From Phialophora verrucosa (taxonomy: Eukaryota; Ascomycota; Eurotiomycetes; Chaetothyriales; Herpotrichiellaceae), in NCBI GenBank assembly GCA_002099365.1, contig MSED01000002.1:496001-560000 (forward strand): a stretch of 64,000 nucleotides of DNA, read 5' to 3'. Below are positions 37,451-47,668 of this stretch, piece after piece (the stretch's first letter is position 1; each line of letters starts with the position of its first letter). The notes below the pieces were generated by a model. The model saw only the letters and a program-made list of their open reading frames with translations, did not search any database and was not told the origin of the DNA. Both the position numbers and the translations under genes were made by a program.

Positions 37451-38797
37451 ATGGAGGATCCATTCGTCAGAGATATTGTGTTCCAGCCGCCGGCGATCAA
37501 CCAAGAAATTGTCTGTCTCCATCCAGCCAATTTCAGACTGCCTTCACCTGGAGAAGCCATGCTACCATACAGCAATACCTGGGAACAGTCCTTTCACAAC
37601 CTCAGATACAACCTTGAGCCGCATAAAAAGCCCGAAGATGTCATGACCTACAAGGGAGTCGCTTATTATAAGAAGGAGATCGACCCGGTGATGACACGGC
37701 AATATCAGGGTTACATCTACGCGCGGCGCAGAGCGGATTATCTTAAGCAAAAGCTGGAGGACAAGCGGGTTGGACTTGACCAGGCAAGACAAGAAACCGG
37801 ATACGCGGCGACTGAACAACAAAGACAACAAGCAGAGCGTGCGACGATTCTAGAACGGTACAGACAGGACGCGGTATTCGCTCTACCGAAGGAACAAGCC
37901 AATATCAGTGGAAAGTATCTTCAGTGCCAGTTCCCGGCACCTGCAGGAGAGCACTCTCAAGACCTTCACCTACCAGCCTCCGTCGCGAATGTTGATCAAC
38001 AAGTCTGGCGCGATTACGATCTGTGCGACGGCCATGATACTTCACCCGTCAAGAATGGGCCTGCCAGCAGTGGATCTCCGGCCAGAGACATGCATCTTGT
38101 GCACGAAACCATAGCGACTACACCCACTTACCCTTGTTCTCCCACACCGACCAATCGCCTCGTGACTGGCACCACCACGGATGAAAGACTTGAAATCGCA
38201 CGCCTCCAGGCCGAACAGACTGTTAGACTTCGCAACCGTCTCAAGATAGACCTTTACAAACGATACGCCCTCTCTGCCAAGGGACCGGCCCACGACAGCA
38301 GCTCTCGTGGGAAGAAACTGAATGGTGTCGCAAGTTCACAACAATCTGGCATGACAGAGGAACAGCAGCGTTTGCTATCAGCTCAACATTCACACACAAC
38401 TTCCGCAGCTTTATACACCCCTGCGGCCTCCGTTGAGTTCCCCTATCTCGACGACGAGACAACCGAAATGAGCCGCGCTCTATACCAACAAACCACAACT
38501 GCCATCATGAGTACCACCACCACCAACGCAACTCCACCTCCAACCTCTGCTCCCAGCGATAATGGAGATATGGACCTGGACAACCATGATGTTCCCTCTG
38601 ACGATATCGAGCCCCGATCACCAAATTTGTCTGATATCATTGGAAGTGAGACACCTTCTGAAGATGATGAGGACGATGACGAGGATGAAGACTTTGACCC
38701 AAGAAGGAACGGTGAGAATTTGAAGTTGCCGAAGCACGGGAAGGTTAGAGGATTCGGGATGAGGACAGGACGGAGTAGTGGCAGAGCGAGACGATAG
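37451..38797 (+). CDS. conserved-looking acidic-tailed protein, unknown function
   Basis: A 448-residue single-exon ORF; the ATG at 37451 lies in a strong context (TATACCATGG). The N-terminal 110 residues look folded (MEDPFVRDIVFQPPAINQEI, then MTYKGVAYYKKEIDP). A charged, helical segment rich in Gln, Arg and Glu follows at about 95-140. A second helix at about 240-280 (DERLEIARLQAEQTVRLRNR) could be coiled coil. After a Thr/Pro-rich linker the tail is very acidic (EDDEDDDEDEDFDPRRN) and closes with a basic Gly/Arg end (GRSSGRARR). Acidic tail plus RG-type end suits a nuclear or nucleic-acid-associated protein, but I recognise no family and assign no function. Confidence 0.7.
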   Translation: MEDPFVRDIVFQPPAINQEIVCLHPANFRLPSPGEAMLPYSNTWEQSFHNLRYNLEPHKKPEDVMTYKGVAYYKKEIDPVMTRQYQGYIYARRRADYLKQKLEDKRVGLDQARQETGYAATEQQRQQAERATILERYRQDAVFALPKEQANISGKYLQCQFPAPAGEHSQDLHLPASVANVDQQVWRDYDLCDGHDTSPVKNGPASSGSPARDMHLVHETIATTPTYPCSPTPTNRLVTGTTTDERLEIARLQAEQTVRLRNRLKIDLYKRYALSAKGPAHDSSSRGKKLNGVASSQQSGMTEEQQRLLSAQHSHTTSAALYTPAASVEFPYLDDETTEMSRALYQQTTTAIMSTTTTNATPPPTSAPSDNGDMDLDNHDVPSDDIEPRSPNLSDIIGSETPSEDDEDDDEDEDFDPRRNGENLKLPKHGKVRGFGMRTGRSSGRARR

Positions 38798-39308
38798 CGG
38801 CAAGCGGGGAAATGTGTGGTTGCTCTGAGACTGTTGTGGCCGAGGAGAGCAAATATGGAAGACAAATATCCGGGAGCAGCACTAGGGAATGAGGAAACCG
38901 CACACATGTACACATGTACAGAAGTTATTCAAGGACTTATGATGAGAGGGTGGGTTGTATCAACACACATTGGGGTGAGGCGACCTGTACACGATGAGAT
39001 GAGCTTCACAGATTGGATGATTGGGCTGGGAAGCGATAACGCAAGTATCAAGGTGCAAGGAGCTGAACCAACTGTAGTCAGCGCCTACCAGGACAGTCGC
39101 AGCAAGAATAATGTGAGCTTACCGTGTTATGTTACACAGCATCGTCGCCGCTCTCCTCTTCCATCAACCAAGGTCCCGCAATAGCTTCTTTCCAAATGGC
39201 AGGTCGTCATATTCGTGCTTTGGCTACCGTGTACTGATCTCCTGTCTCTAGCATTTCGCAGTCCACCATCGCTTCTTTAAACCAAGATATCGAGTATGGC
39301 CACCCTCT
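38798..39308. other. convergent 3' region
   Basis: About 510 bases between convergent genes; shared 3' untranslated sequence is likely. No gene seen. Confidence 0.5.
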
Positions 39309-40337
39309 CTAGTCATCGTCCTCATCGTCACTATCGGGAAAGTCTAGGTCAAGTTTCCTCTTCGGCTGAGGTAATTTGGGTGGTCTTTGAGTTTGACCTT
39401 GGCTGGTTGAGGGCTGGGCCGTGGTCGCTGTCGCTGGATCTTCTCGTCTTCCCAGAACAGGACTCTCCGGGAACTCAATAATCTCTTCTTCGGCTTTCTC
39501 CTCTGGCGCGATATCCTCTGTTTCCCTAACCATCCTGCCTACCTCCCGCTCTACGGCCTCCTGTACCAGCTTGGCACTTTCGTCCTCATTTCTAGCACCG
39601 CCCGAGAATTGCTGCTCCTGTCGTTCCCTGAAGAGTTGGAGTTGGCCCAGTGCCCCCATCCGCAGGGTCGGCCCGTCGGGGAAGGACATGCCCATGCGCG
39701 CCCGGTCAATGGCGATGGCATTATCGATGCGAGAGAGTTCAGCTGTTGTCTCAACCGTGTTGTTCCCGATGCCACTTTCGCCATTCTGCCCTGCTGTGGT
39801 TGTTGCAGTATCTTGAGTCGCAGGCAGCTCGGTCGCGGGCGGCACGCCGTTCACCGCAGCGGTGGTTGCGGATGCATTCTTCGCGGCGATCTTTCTCCGG
39901 ACAGCTTCTGTCTCCGCCTCTTTGGCTGCAATGGTGTTATGTTTGCCTATCCGTGCCGCGAACATCAGAAGCGTGTGGTAATCCACCTCCGCGGCGGTTC
40001 CCTGGTGGCCCTCTGCGTCCTCATCCTCGGAATCCTCCTCCACAATTCTCGGATTGATCGCGCTAATCTCTGTCTTGAACGCGACGCATTTCCTCACCGT
40101 GTCTTTCAACTGTTCCTGCAAAGACTCGACTTCTTCGCGGAGATTGAGTATCCGTGCATAGTTTTGCTGGTGTCGTTGGAGGAGGGAGAGCGCGGAGGCG
40201 AGGTCGTCGTCGTCGGCGAGGAGGTCTTTTGCCAGTTGAGGCGCGTTGGAGAAGGTATTGGTCTGGGTCAGGGTGGTGATGAGCGCGTTCAGGTGGGTTT
40301 CTATGTCGTCGAGGGGTGAGAGGATGAGCGAGTCCAT
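39309..40337 (-). CDS. MED4: Mediator of RNA polymerase II transcription subunit 4
   Basis: A 342-residue intronless product starting MDSLILSPLDDIETHLNAL at 40337. Mediator bridges transcription factors and RNA polymerase II; Med4 lies in the middle module, in the nucleus. The N-terminal helical region (ALSLLQRHQQNYARILNLRE, then a coiled coil) and the block YHTLLMFAARIGKHNTIAAKEAE are characteristic of Med4. The C-terminal half is Ala/Thr- and Glu-rich and ends in an acidic stretch. Length fits fungal Med4. A GTG codon two positions upstream is not a plausible start. It is convergent with the unknown gene and divergent from the P450 gene. Confidence rests on the Med4 block, recognised from memory. 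Confidence 0.88.
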   Translation of the reverse strand: MDSLILSPLDDIETHLNALITTLTQTNTFSNAPQLAKDLLADDDDLASALSLLQRHQQNYARILNLREEVESLQEQLKDTVRKCVAFKTEISAINPRIVEEDSEDEDAEGHQGTAAEVDYHTLLMFAARIGKHNTIAAKEAETEAVRRKIAAKNASATTAAVNGVPPATELPATQDTATTTAGQNGESGIGNNTVETTAELSRIDNAIAIDRARMGMSFPDGPTLRMGALGQLQLFRERQEQQFSGGARNEDESAKLVQEAVEREVGRMVRETEDIAPEEKAEEEIIEFPESPVLGRREDPATATTAQPSTSQGQTQRPPKLPQPKRKLDLDFPDSDDEDDD

Positions 40338-41335
40338 AGTCACGGCGATTCGAGCTCTCTGCAGGTTGCGGTGAGAGCCCGGATTAGCGAGGACTTGCTC
40401 CCAGCGGTGAGCAAGTTCAGGTTAATAGGGAACAGGTGTTTGGCGGGAATAGGCGAGGCGGGCGGTTTAGTTAAAGCTATCCCCGGCAGCCCCGGGCGGA
40501 AGAGGCCCGGCGCGCTCTAAACGCCATGCACGTGCAAGGCTTGGCGAGGTTTTGAGTTTCTTTCGACATTCCCAAACCCATGGACTCGGGTCTATCAAAG
40601 ACGTCTCTGGACAGAAACATGTTGTGTAACGTGCTTTCATGGTCGGCAGGCCCGAACAAACATATCTGTGTGACACCGGGATTGCTCTCCCAGTGCCCCT
40701 CACTCGCAGACCCGACACGACACGAATCGGAATGTGCCCATCTGCCGACCCAGTTCATACTTTTGCATCGTCACCCAAACCAATCGCAAGCACAGCTTAC
40801 TGCAGCCGCTCGCATCCAGAAATCTTCAGTCCTCCCGTGGCCAGCACATGATGCTGGCCCAGCTGCGCAGAAACCCGCCAGAATGGAAACAAAGTCTCGG
40901 ATTTGTCACCAAGCCATGCACGCCGCGGCATCGCTCGATGCACTACCAGCAACTCAGTGCTTATCAGGGTCCTGAAGAATGCCACGTAACTCGACCTCTG
41001 ATATATCCCTTCGAACCGACCCAGAGCTTAGGTACGTCTTCATGCAGCATGGGCTTCTCCGCAGTACGTGACCACCAGTCGTTGCGTGCTGTGGTCGATA
41101 GTCGTTACCGTCCGACCGTGCCTCATGCATCCATTGCATGAGTACCAATGGGTACCTGGCGTTTGCAATAGGCCTGTCAGGAGCGACGAGGGGAACTGAC
41201 GGAGTCTGAATTTCCCTCTTCTGTCGAAAATTGTATTCCTATTTCTTGTCCCATGTCCTCCCCCGCCCCTTTCTCTCTTGTTCCCATCCCCTCTCTCCCC
41301 AAGCTCGGCCTAAGTGGCTATCCATCAACTCCAAG
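40338..41335. other. divergent promoter region MED4 / P450
   Basis: About 1 kb between divergent genes. Open frames here are short and unsupported. CT-rich tracts directly precede the P450 ATG. Confidence 0.45.
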
Positions 41336-42901
41336 ATGGGCCTGCTATCATACATGCTAGACAATGCTGCCTTGGGAGCTGGGGTGTTGGTCGCAGGGCT
41401 CATCGTCTACGCCATCGGCACTGCAATCTACAATCGTTACTTCCACCCATTGAAGGATATTCCCGGTCCATTCTGGGCCTCGATCACCAGTCTGTGGTAC
41501 TTCCGCGCTGTACGATACGGCCGAGGTCAAGACCATCAGTTACCCATCCACAAAAAGTATGGAAAGTTTGTCAGGATTGCACCCAACCAGGTCCAGATCA
41601 TGGATGCAACCGCACTCGACACGATTTACGGCCCCAAATATGAATTTACAAAGGATACTTTCTACGACAACTTCATCACCAACATCAATCCCAACCGGAT
41701 CGACGGCTTCTCGGAGCGGAATGAAGCCAAGCACACAGAACGCCGTCGAATGATAGCTCATATCTACACGCAGGGTGCTGTGCTGGAGTATGAACCGTGC
41801 GTTGACCGAGTCATAGAGCTCTTCTACCGGCAGATGGACCGGTTCGCCGCCACTGGAGAGGCCTTTGATATGTCTGTGTGGCTTCGCAAGTATACCTTTG
41901 ACGTGATTGGCGAGATGTTCTACGGACGCGAGGGAGGATTTGGCTTCATTCGAGACAACATCGACTACGGCCAGTGGTGCTACCTTATGGACATTATGCC
42001 CAATCCTGTGGCCGCACTGAACAATATTCCGTATGGATTCCGAAGCCTCTACTTCCTCTTCGAGCTGCTGTATCCGGAGACAAGGGTCGGGGCGAAGGGC
42101 TTCTCCACCACCATCAAGCAAGCCCATTCCGCCATGAAACAACGCCTAGACGACATGGCGGCCGGCAGGCCTTACAACCCGCACGACACGCTCAGCAAGC
42201 TGATCGACATTGCCCATGACGAAAAGAACGATTTTCACATCCTGGACGCCACGACGGAGATCTGGGCCATCATCTGGGCCGGCTCCGACACCACATACAT
42301 TGCTTTGACCGCCATCTTCTACTTTCTGCACAAGCACCCCCATACCCTGGAGAAGTTGCGCGCCGAGGTCGAAGAAGCCTTCGCCACCGGTGCGCTCACC
42401 TACCCGGTCCGGTTCAACGACGCCGTCAAACTCCCGTACCTCCACGCCGTGGTCCTCGAGGCCATGCGCGTCCATCCATCGCTGGGTACCGGCCTCCCGC
42501 GGGTTGTGCCCCACCCGGGCGTCGAGATCTCCGGCCGCTTCTTCCCCGGTGGGACCGGCGTGATCATGAACCAGAACGCCGTGCACTTTGACAGGAACGT
42601 CTTCGGGGCGGACGCCGAGCAATTCATCCCCGAGCGCTGGACGCGCGACAACGACGGCGGCAGGAACGCCGCGTACATGGAACGCCACATGATGCACTTT
42701 GGGTATGGGAAGAGAATCTGCATTGGACGGCACATCACCTTGACTGAAATGTACAAGTTGTTGCCGATCGTGCTGCGGGACTTTGACTTTGAAATGGTCC
42801 TCGACGACAAGGGCCAATGGGAATGGGAGGTTTGGAAAGGTTGGTTCCATCAGCAGAAGAACGTCATGGTCAAGGCGAGAAAGAGGGAGAGGAAGGCTTG
42901 A
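41336..42901 (+). CDS. cytochrome P450 monooxygenase, pisatin-demethylase-like
   Basis: An intronless gene for 521 residues, starting MGLLSYMLDNAALG in the context CCAAGATGG. An N-terminal membrane anchor (about residues 8-30) is followed by a hinge with YFHPLKDIPGPFWA. The I-helix oxygen-binding motif is AGSDTT (315-320), the K-helix E-x2-R is Glu375/Arg378, the meander has FIPERW, and the heme loop is FGYGKRICIG with the thiolate ligand Cys462. All catalytic elements are intact, so it should be an active ER-bound monooxygenase. The overall sequence looks like the pisatin demethylase-like group, which often detoxifies plant compounds or serves secondary metabolism; the substrate cannot be told. 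No synthase gene is near, so it does not look like part of a biosynthetic cluster. Unlike its neighbours it has no introns. Confidence 0.93.
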   Translation: MGLLSYMLDNAALGAGVLVAGLIVYAIGTAIYNRYFHPLKDIPGPFWASITSLWYFRAVRYGRGQDHQLPIHKKYGKFVRIAPNQVQIMDATALDTIYGPKYEFTKDTFYDNFITNINPNRIDGFSERNEAKHTERRRMIAHIYTQGAVLEYEPCVDRVIELFYRQMDRFAATGEAFDMSVWLRKYTFDVIGEMFYGREGGFGFIRDNIDYGQWCYLMDIMPNPVAALNNIPYGFRSLYFLFELLYPETRVGAKGFSTTIKQAHSAMKQRLDDMAAGRPYNPHDTLSKLIDIAHDEKNDFHILDATTEIWAIIWAGSDTTYIALTAIFYFLHKHPHTLEKLRAEVEEAFATGALTYPVRFNDAVKLPYLHAVVLEAMRVHPSLGTGLPRVVPHPGVEISGRFFPGGTGVIMNQNAVHFDRNVFGADAEQFIPERWTRDNDGGRNAAYMERHMMHFGYGKRICIGRHITLTEMYKLLPIVLRDFDFEMVLDDKGQWEWEVWKGWFHQQKNVMVKARKRERKA

Positions 42902-43615
42902 GTGAGTGAGTGGGCAGTGAGGGAGGGAGCGAGTAAGCGAGTGGTAGTTGTCGAACGGCGATGTGGTATTTCCAACTTCAAGCAAGAGCAGACAGAATGT
43001 AATTCGGGATCAGTGCATGTGACGACTCTTGTTTCTTTTCCTTTCGACGAAGCAGGCCTTGGTTGTGTGGGTGTGTGGGTGTATAATGTCACTACACTCG
43101 CTGCTACGGTAGACTGGGTACAGAAAGCACAAGTATATCCATCCGCAAGTCGATGCATATCTATCGCCCTTTAATGAATCAATTATACAAATTCACCCTC
43201 TCTTTTCTCCCAAATGTAGACCGCACTCGTACTCATGGGGAGAATTGTATTTCGCATCGCTACTGGCATTTCCCCTTCCGACATCTTGCGACTCGGTAGC
43301 CAGAGGCGCGTGCAGGTACAGTAGTCCTAGAATAACGGCGGATCTTGGCCCGCGGTGGAATCAGTCATATCATTCGAACTGTAGGATCATACCACTCTGG
43401 TCCGAACAGGGCGCTTTGCTCGCATCGTCCGCGGCAATGGTCCATGCCCAGTCTGGTCAGCCGCTAATAGCCACGGTATACGCACACAGTGACGAGGCAC
43501 GCTCGAACCCTCGCACGCCCGCAAAACGCACGCTATAAATCAAGGTCCAAGGACGCGAGAGTTCGACACGCCCATCCATACAAAAGCGGATTTCATTTTC
43601 ATTTTCATGTCAAAG
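42902..43615. other. convergent 3' region
   Basis: About 710 bases between the convergent P450 and bZIP genes. GTGAGTGAG repeats lie just after the P450 stop. This is the left edge of the arsenic cluster as I draw it. Confidence 0.45.
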
Positions 43616-44603
43616 TCACAGATTATGTCCCAAGGTCCTGTATGACGGTTCCTTGTCTATCAGCTCGAAGACCGCGAGATTCCTAACCCTGCAGTTCTTC
43701 TTTGTTCCACAGCCTAGCTCGTTCCATACGTCGTCAGGTGTGTCGTGGCCACGAAGTCGTGCAATGATTCTTGCGGCTTCATCGCACGTAGTTTCTTCAG
43801 CATGAGTATCCGTTCGTTTTTCCAATGAGGCGCAGGGATCTGGAGGACGGTTATCCATATAGTGGGGACGACAGGAATGATCAGGGCTAATTTCACCTCT
43901 CCCGTGATGGGGTTGGCGGCTTGTGGGCGGTGGAGTTTCTCGAGTCGTCGGCGGCCGGGCACTGAATAAACGAATCGGTGATTCAACTTGTAGTGATCGT
44001 ACTGCCTCTAGGTCTGTGCCCATCGATAAGGTAGCAGGGGAGCTGTATCCATGGCTGGGAAATTCTGGGCTCATTTCAACACGTTGGTGCTTTTCTCCTG
44101 GCGCAATCATTGATCCTGTATAGCTGAGATCTTGAGTCGCCCTCACCCTGGTCGCCTCTACTGGACTTGTTGGAGAGATGAGACTGGACGCTGTTTCTAC
44201 GGACACTCTAGACATGGCCATGTCACTCCCGTGGCGACGGGCCGGCCTTTGCGTGTTGCTATCCGTCGCGTTGCTGGCTTCAGAAAGGTAGTTACTGATT
44301 TCGTTTGCATTGACCCCAAACCGCGTTTCGAGCAGCCATCTGAGGAGTCGATTTTCCCGGTGTACCCGCTGAGCTGCGACCTGGACTTCCTTTGTTGCCT
44401 CGATCCCGTCGCTCTCCAGCTTTCGGACTCGCTGCTCCAATTCTTGGACATACGCTTTCCGTCGAGCGCGGAGGTTGCGTTGGTTGATACGGTTTTGTTC
44501 GGCTGTCCGTCGCTGGAATGAGTCCTATCGAATTCAGGGAATCTTAGTACGTTTCCAACAGGAAGAAGGTTTGAAAAGGCGTCGTCCGTACCCGAGTAAC
44601 CAT
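43616..44603 (-). CDS. bZIP transcription factor with C-terminal Cys module
   Basis: Two exons: a 12-base first exon 44603..44592 (Met-Val-Thr-Arg) and 44524..43616, with a 67-base intron containing GTACTAAG, giving 306 residues. The basic region runs from about 9 to 30 (QRRTAEQNRINQRNLRARRK) and continues into a zipper from Leu33 (AYVQELEQRVRKLE) with RENRLLRWLLETRFG after it. The middle is disordered and Ser/Pro-rich. The C-terminus has a compact module: Cys251 (TCDEAARIIARLRGHDTP), Cys276 (ELGCG) and Cys282 (CRVRNLAVFELID). The bZIP at 51.8 kb ends in a similar module. Place next to ACR3 suggests a regulator of the arsenic genes. Yeast Arr1/Yap8, also a bZIP, senses arsenite through cysteines; the parallel is inference. 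Confidence 0.82.
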
Positions 44604-44981
44604 GGTGCAGGTCACATTGGTTCGAAGATTAGTGAGTACGGGTAACACGACTTCGATTCATTTTCTAGCACGAACAGTTTCTTTCACGACAGTGGGATGA
44701 GTCGACGGCAGCATTGGGAGGACGCAGCTACGGTAATAGAGATTGCGTGATAATCAGCTTTTGCCTTTCGCGATTTCGTCAAAGAAGAACAAAAGCTTCA
44801 AATTGAGGCTTCAAAAAATGGCGGCGCTGGTTCGTGACGTCACGTCCGTCAGCGACGAATCATCGTCGCGCATCCCGCATTGAAAACGCCGTCAACGACG
44901 AGCTACGGAAAAATTACTCCTCACATGGCGACAGCAAGCAATTCAGTCTAAATCTCCTATCCATACGAGTACTCCACGTAA
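44604..44981. other. promoter of the bZIP gene and 3' flank of ACR3
   Basis: 378 bases between two minus-strand genes. It contains the palindrome TGACGTCA at 44835, described separately. No gene seen. Confidence 0.5.
44835..44842. promoter_or_regulatory. CRE palindrome TGACGTCA
   Basis: A perfect 8-base ATF/CREB-type site about 230 bases upstream of the bZIP ATG at 44603. Such sites are bound by bZIP factors; autoregulation is possible but unproven. One 8-mer alone may be chance. Confidence 0.4.
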
Positions 44982-46308
44982 TCAGTCCTGCCAGTTCCAA
45001 CGGCCGGCGATCCATCTCACAACATAGACGAGTGATATCAGCACCGGCACCTCAATCAGCGGGCCAACGGTCGTGGCCAGCGCCTCGTCGCTGTTAGCTC
45101 CGAAGGTGGCCACCGCAACCGCGATAGCCAGCTCGAAGTTGTTGCTTGCAGCTGTGAAGCTCTGAGTAGCTGCGATCTTGTACCCAAACCCGAGGCGTTT
45201 CGTGATCAACAGTGTTGCACAGAAAATGACCACAAAATATACAACCAGAGGAGCAGCCACCCGGACGACCGAGACAATTTGATGGACGACTTGCTTCCCC
45301 TGAGAGGCGAACAGAACGAGAATCGTATACAGAAGCCCCAAAAGTGACCACGGAGCGATCCAACCAAGGAATTTCCGGTCGTACCAGGTGGCGTTGATGC
45401 TCCTAAGTATCAAACGGGTCGTGATGGCAGCTCCAAGAGGTATCCCGAGGAAGACCCCGACGCTCCGGGCGACTGTGGAGTATGCAACTTTGGACGCTCC
45501 GCCTTGGCCTATGACGTTCACGAAGAGAATAGCGAGGGGCGCGTAGAGGACCATTTGGAGGATGGAATTGAAGGCCACAAGAATTGCGCAATACTCCTCG
45601 TCACCTCCCGCAAGGCCTGTCCAGATCAGGACCTTCGACGCAGGTCTAGTCAGTGTATACTCGATCGAAATCATTTAGGTAGGGGCGCTTACCATGGCAA
45701 TGCAGCGTGCTAGCCCCACGAATATGAGACCGTTCCGAAGTTCAGGTCGATCCGGCAAGAACGCCCAAGCCAATCCGAGCTGTCTCGTCAGCATATGCTC
45801 AAACAAAGGCTTCGTACCATGCGACAAACCATAAGAAGGGGCGCAATGACCCAGTTGGCCACAACGCTGAAACCCAGTTGGATCCAAATCTGGCGATGGG
45901 CAAAAATCCGGTGCAAGGTCTCATACTTGACTTTGCACAGGATGGGGTACATCATCACCAACAGACCGACAGCTGCACCTCGGAGAGTTGCAATCAGTTG
46001 TGCGAGCAACAACAGTCTCATTGCGATGGGCACTCACCTATAGGAACAGAGACTTGCACGAATTTGCCTTTCTGGAGAGCTGGCCCAACACCGTCCACAA
46101 AATTGCCAAGCAGGATGCCGATGATGATTGCCAGTAAGATCCAGACGACGAGGAGTCGGTCCAACCACCCAAGGCCGGCATATACTGATTTCTTTTGTTC
46201 CACCTGTTCTTGACTTTGCTGTTTCTCGGCGTCAACGCCGGCCGGTAGATCAGCACCGGCCTTTTGGTCGTCGTCGGTGAGCATTAGGCCCTCGCGTGGG
46301 TGCGACAT
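44982..46308 (-). CDS. acr3: ACR3 arsenite efflux transporter
   Basis: Four exons: 46308..46038, 45972..45830, 45779..45693 and 45632..44982 (introns of 65, 50 and 60 bases; phases agree), giving 383 residues. ACR3 exports arsenite across the plasma membrane (or into the vacuole), driven by the proton gradient. Ten helices are expected. Seen: hydrophilic N-terminus; VSVPIAVGLLVMMYPILCKV; GLARCIAM, holding the conserved essential Cys (about residue 164), followed by VLIWTGLAGGDEEYCAILVA; and SNNFELAIAVAVATFG with the conserved Glu. Length fits ACR3. It is divergent from the arsenate reductase across 470 bases, so the two are likely co-regulated: one makes arsenite, the other removes it. No residue known to matter is missing. 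Confidence 0.96.
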
Positions 46309-46778
46309 TTTGATCCAGCGAGAGAAAGGAAGAGACTGTGTCGTACCACTGTCTGAAGGTAAAGATTCTAGTGGTTATGGTAGAAAGGACTGAATTCCGG
46401 TATATGGTCCAGCAAGCGAGCGATGTTCCCTACAGAACCATATACATATATTTGCTCCATGTGCGGGACCGCCACGTTGATTGGGAGATATTTTCCAGCG
46501 AATCAACGGTGGCGAGTGACTACCTCTGACGCTGTTGATTGGTGCAAAAGCTCGACGAATGAAAGGAGGGGAGTGACTAATGAAGGCCAAGACGTTGCCC
46601 AGATTCACATCCTCCTCATCCTCCTCATCCCAGTCCTGCGCTCAGCTCGTGGCTCTCGCCTGCTTTCTGGCTCAGATCTTTCTCTCTCTGTGTCATTCTT
46701 TTGTCTGACAAATCAACAAGCTTGTTGATCCCATCCCATTCACCCAGCTCGACAACGCTGAGTGCTCGACACAGCTGA
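46309..46778. promoter_or_regulatory. bidirectional promoter ACR3 / arsenate reductase
   Basis: The 470 bases between divergent ATGs. It contains TATATACATATA-like sequence near 46440 and TGACTAA at 46574-46580, which resembles AP-1/Yap sites. I did not find the GGTGACATATC element of the MFS/ArsM promoter here. Confidence 0.6.
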
Positions 46779-47414
46779 ATGATGGCCCAGCCACCCGCAT
46801 GGCACGAGGCATACCCGACCCCGCGAAACCAATCGCCCAAAACGGTCTCTCGCCAAGAATTGCTCCAATGGCTTGAGGACGGGCAAAAGCCAGGCGTCGA
46901 CTTTCTGCTCGTCGACCTGCGCAGAACAGATCATGAGGTATTGACGAGATAATAAAGAACTGCTCCATGTTTGACGAAACTCACGATACGTTGAGGCGCT
47001 GACTTGTGACGTGATGTGGCGTGGTGTGTGGTGTAGGGCGGAACGATCAAAGGTTCGATCAACCTCCCCGCGCAGAGCCTCTATCCTAGCCTCCCGACGT
47101 TGTTGAATCTATGTCAACGGGCTGGCGTACGGACTGTGATTTGGTATTGTGGTGGGTTTTTGCCTTCCCTGCGTGGTGGACATTGTCATGTTTTGCGGTG
47201 CGCACGCGCTCACGGCAAGGCCCACACAGGTTCATCCAAGGGCCGTGGGACCCGTGCTTGTGGGTGGTTCCAGGATCTGCTTGACGATCGCCAGGTCTCT
47301 GAAATAACGAGTGCGATCTTACTGGATGGGATTAAAGGCTGGGCGAGTGCGGGCGATGAGTACACGCGTCTCATGGAGGGATATGACGCCGAGCAATGGG
47401 GGAATGATAAATAG
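46779..47414 (+). CDS. arsenate reductase, Acr2/Cdc25-like rhodanese domain
   Basis: Three exons: 46779..46937, 47037..47151 and 47230..47414 (introns of 99 and 78 bases; phases agree), giving 152 residues. It reduces arsenate to arsenite in the cytosol using thiol reductants. The small rhodanese/Cdc25 fold is seen as VSRQELLQWLEDG, DFLLVDLRRTDHEGGTIKGS (the DxR turn) and INLPAQ. The active loop is WYCGSSKGRGTR, with Cys91 and Arg97 in the C-x5-R pattern used by yeast Acr2 and Cdc25; the wording GSSKGRGTRA followed by GWF is typical of fungal homologues. Length is near Acr2 (about 130 residues). Two adjacent ATGs (46779, 46782) make the exact start uncertain by one codon. It lies divergent from ACR3 and convergent with the MFS gene. 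Confidence 0.92.
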
Positions 47415-47524
47415 GGAGCTTTGGGTGAGAAGGAACACGACGCGATGAAAGGTCGCCGCTAAGCACATAACATTTGGGAGCTTCGTGTTTCTATGCTTGG
47501 CCATTTAGACATGCTTTCACTACT

Positions 47525-47668
47525 GAGGCCTCGCTGCTGGTTCCTTTCTTCAGTATTTGTGAGGCCTCGCTGCTGGTTCCTTTCTTCAGTATTTGTGAGG
47601 CCTCGCTGATGGGTTCTTTTTCAGTATTTTTCAAGCCTCACTACTGGTTCCTCTCTTCAGTATGTATT
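47525..47668. repeat. 36-bp minisatellite, four copies
   Basis: Copies at 47525-47560, 47561-47596, 47597-47632 and 47633-47668. The first two are identical; the third has a few substitutions and a small indel; the fourth overlaps the last codons and the stop of the MFS gene on the minus strand. It lies between the convergent reductase and MFS genes. Confidence 0.9.

Noticed and set aside
38816..39184. 122-codon plus-strand frame
   Set aside because: Lies in the 3' region between convergent genes, without domain or homologous feel.
34548..42901. Secondary-metabolite cluster from the MFS carrier and P450
   Set aside because: MED4 and an unknown non-biosynthetic gene lie between them, and no synthase gene is present.
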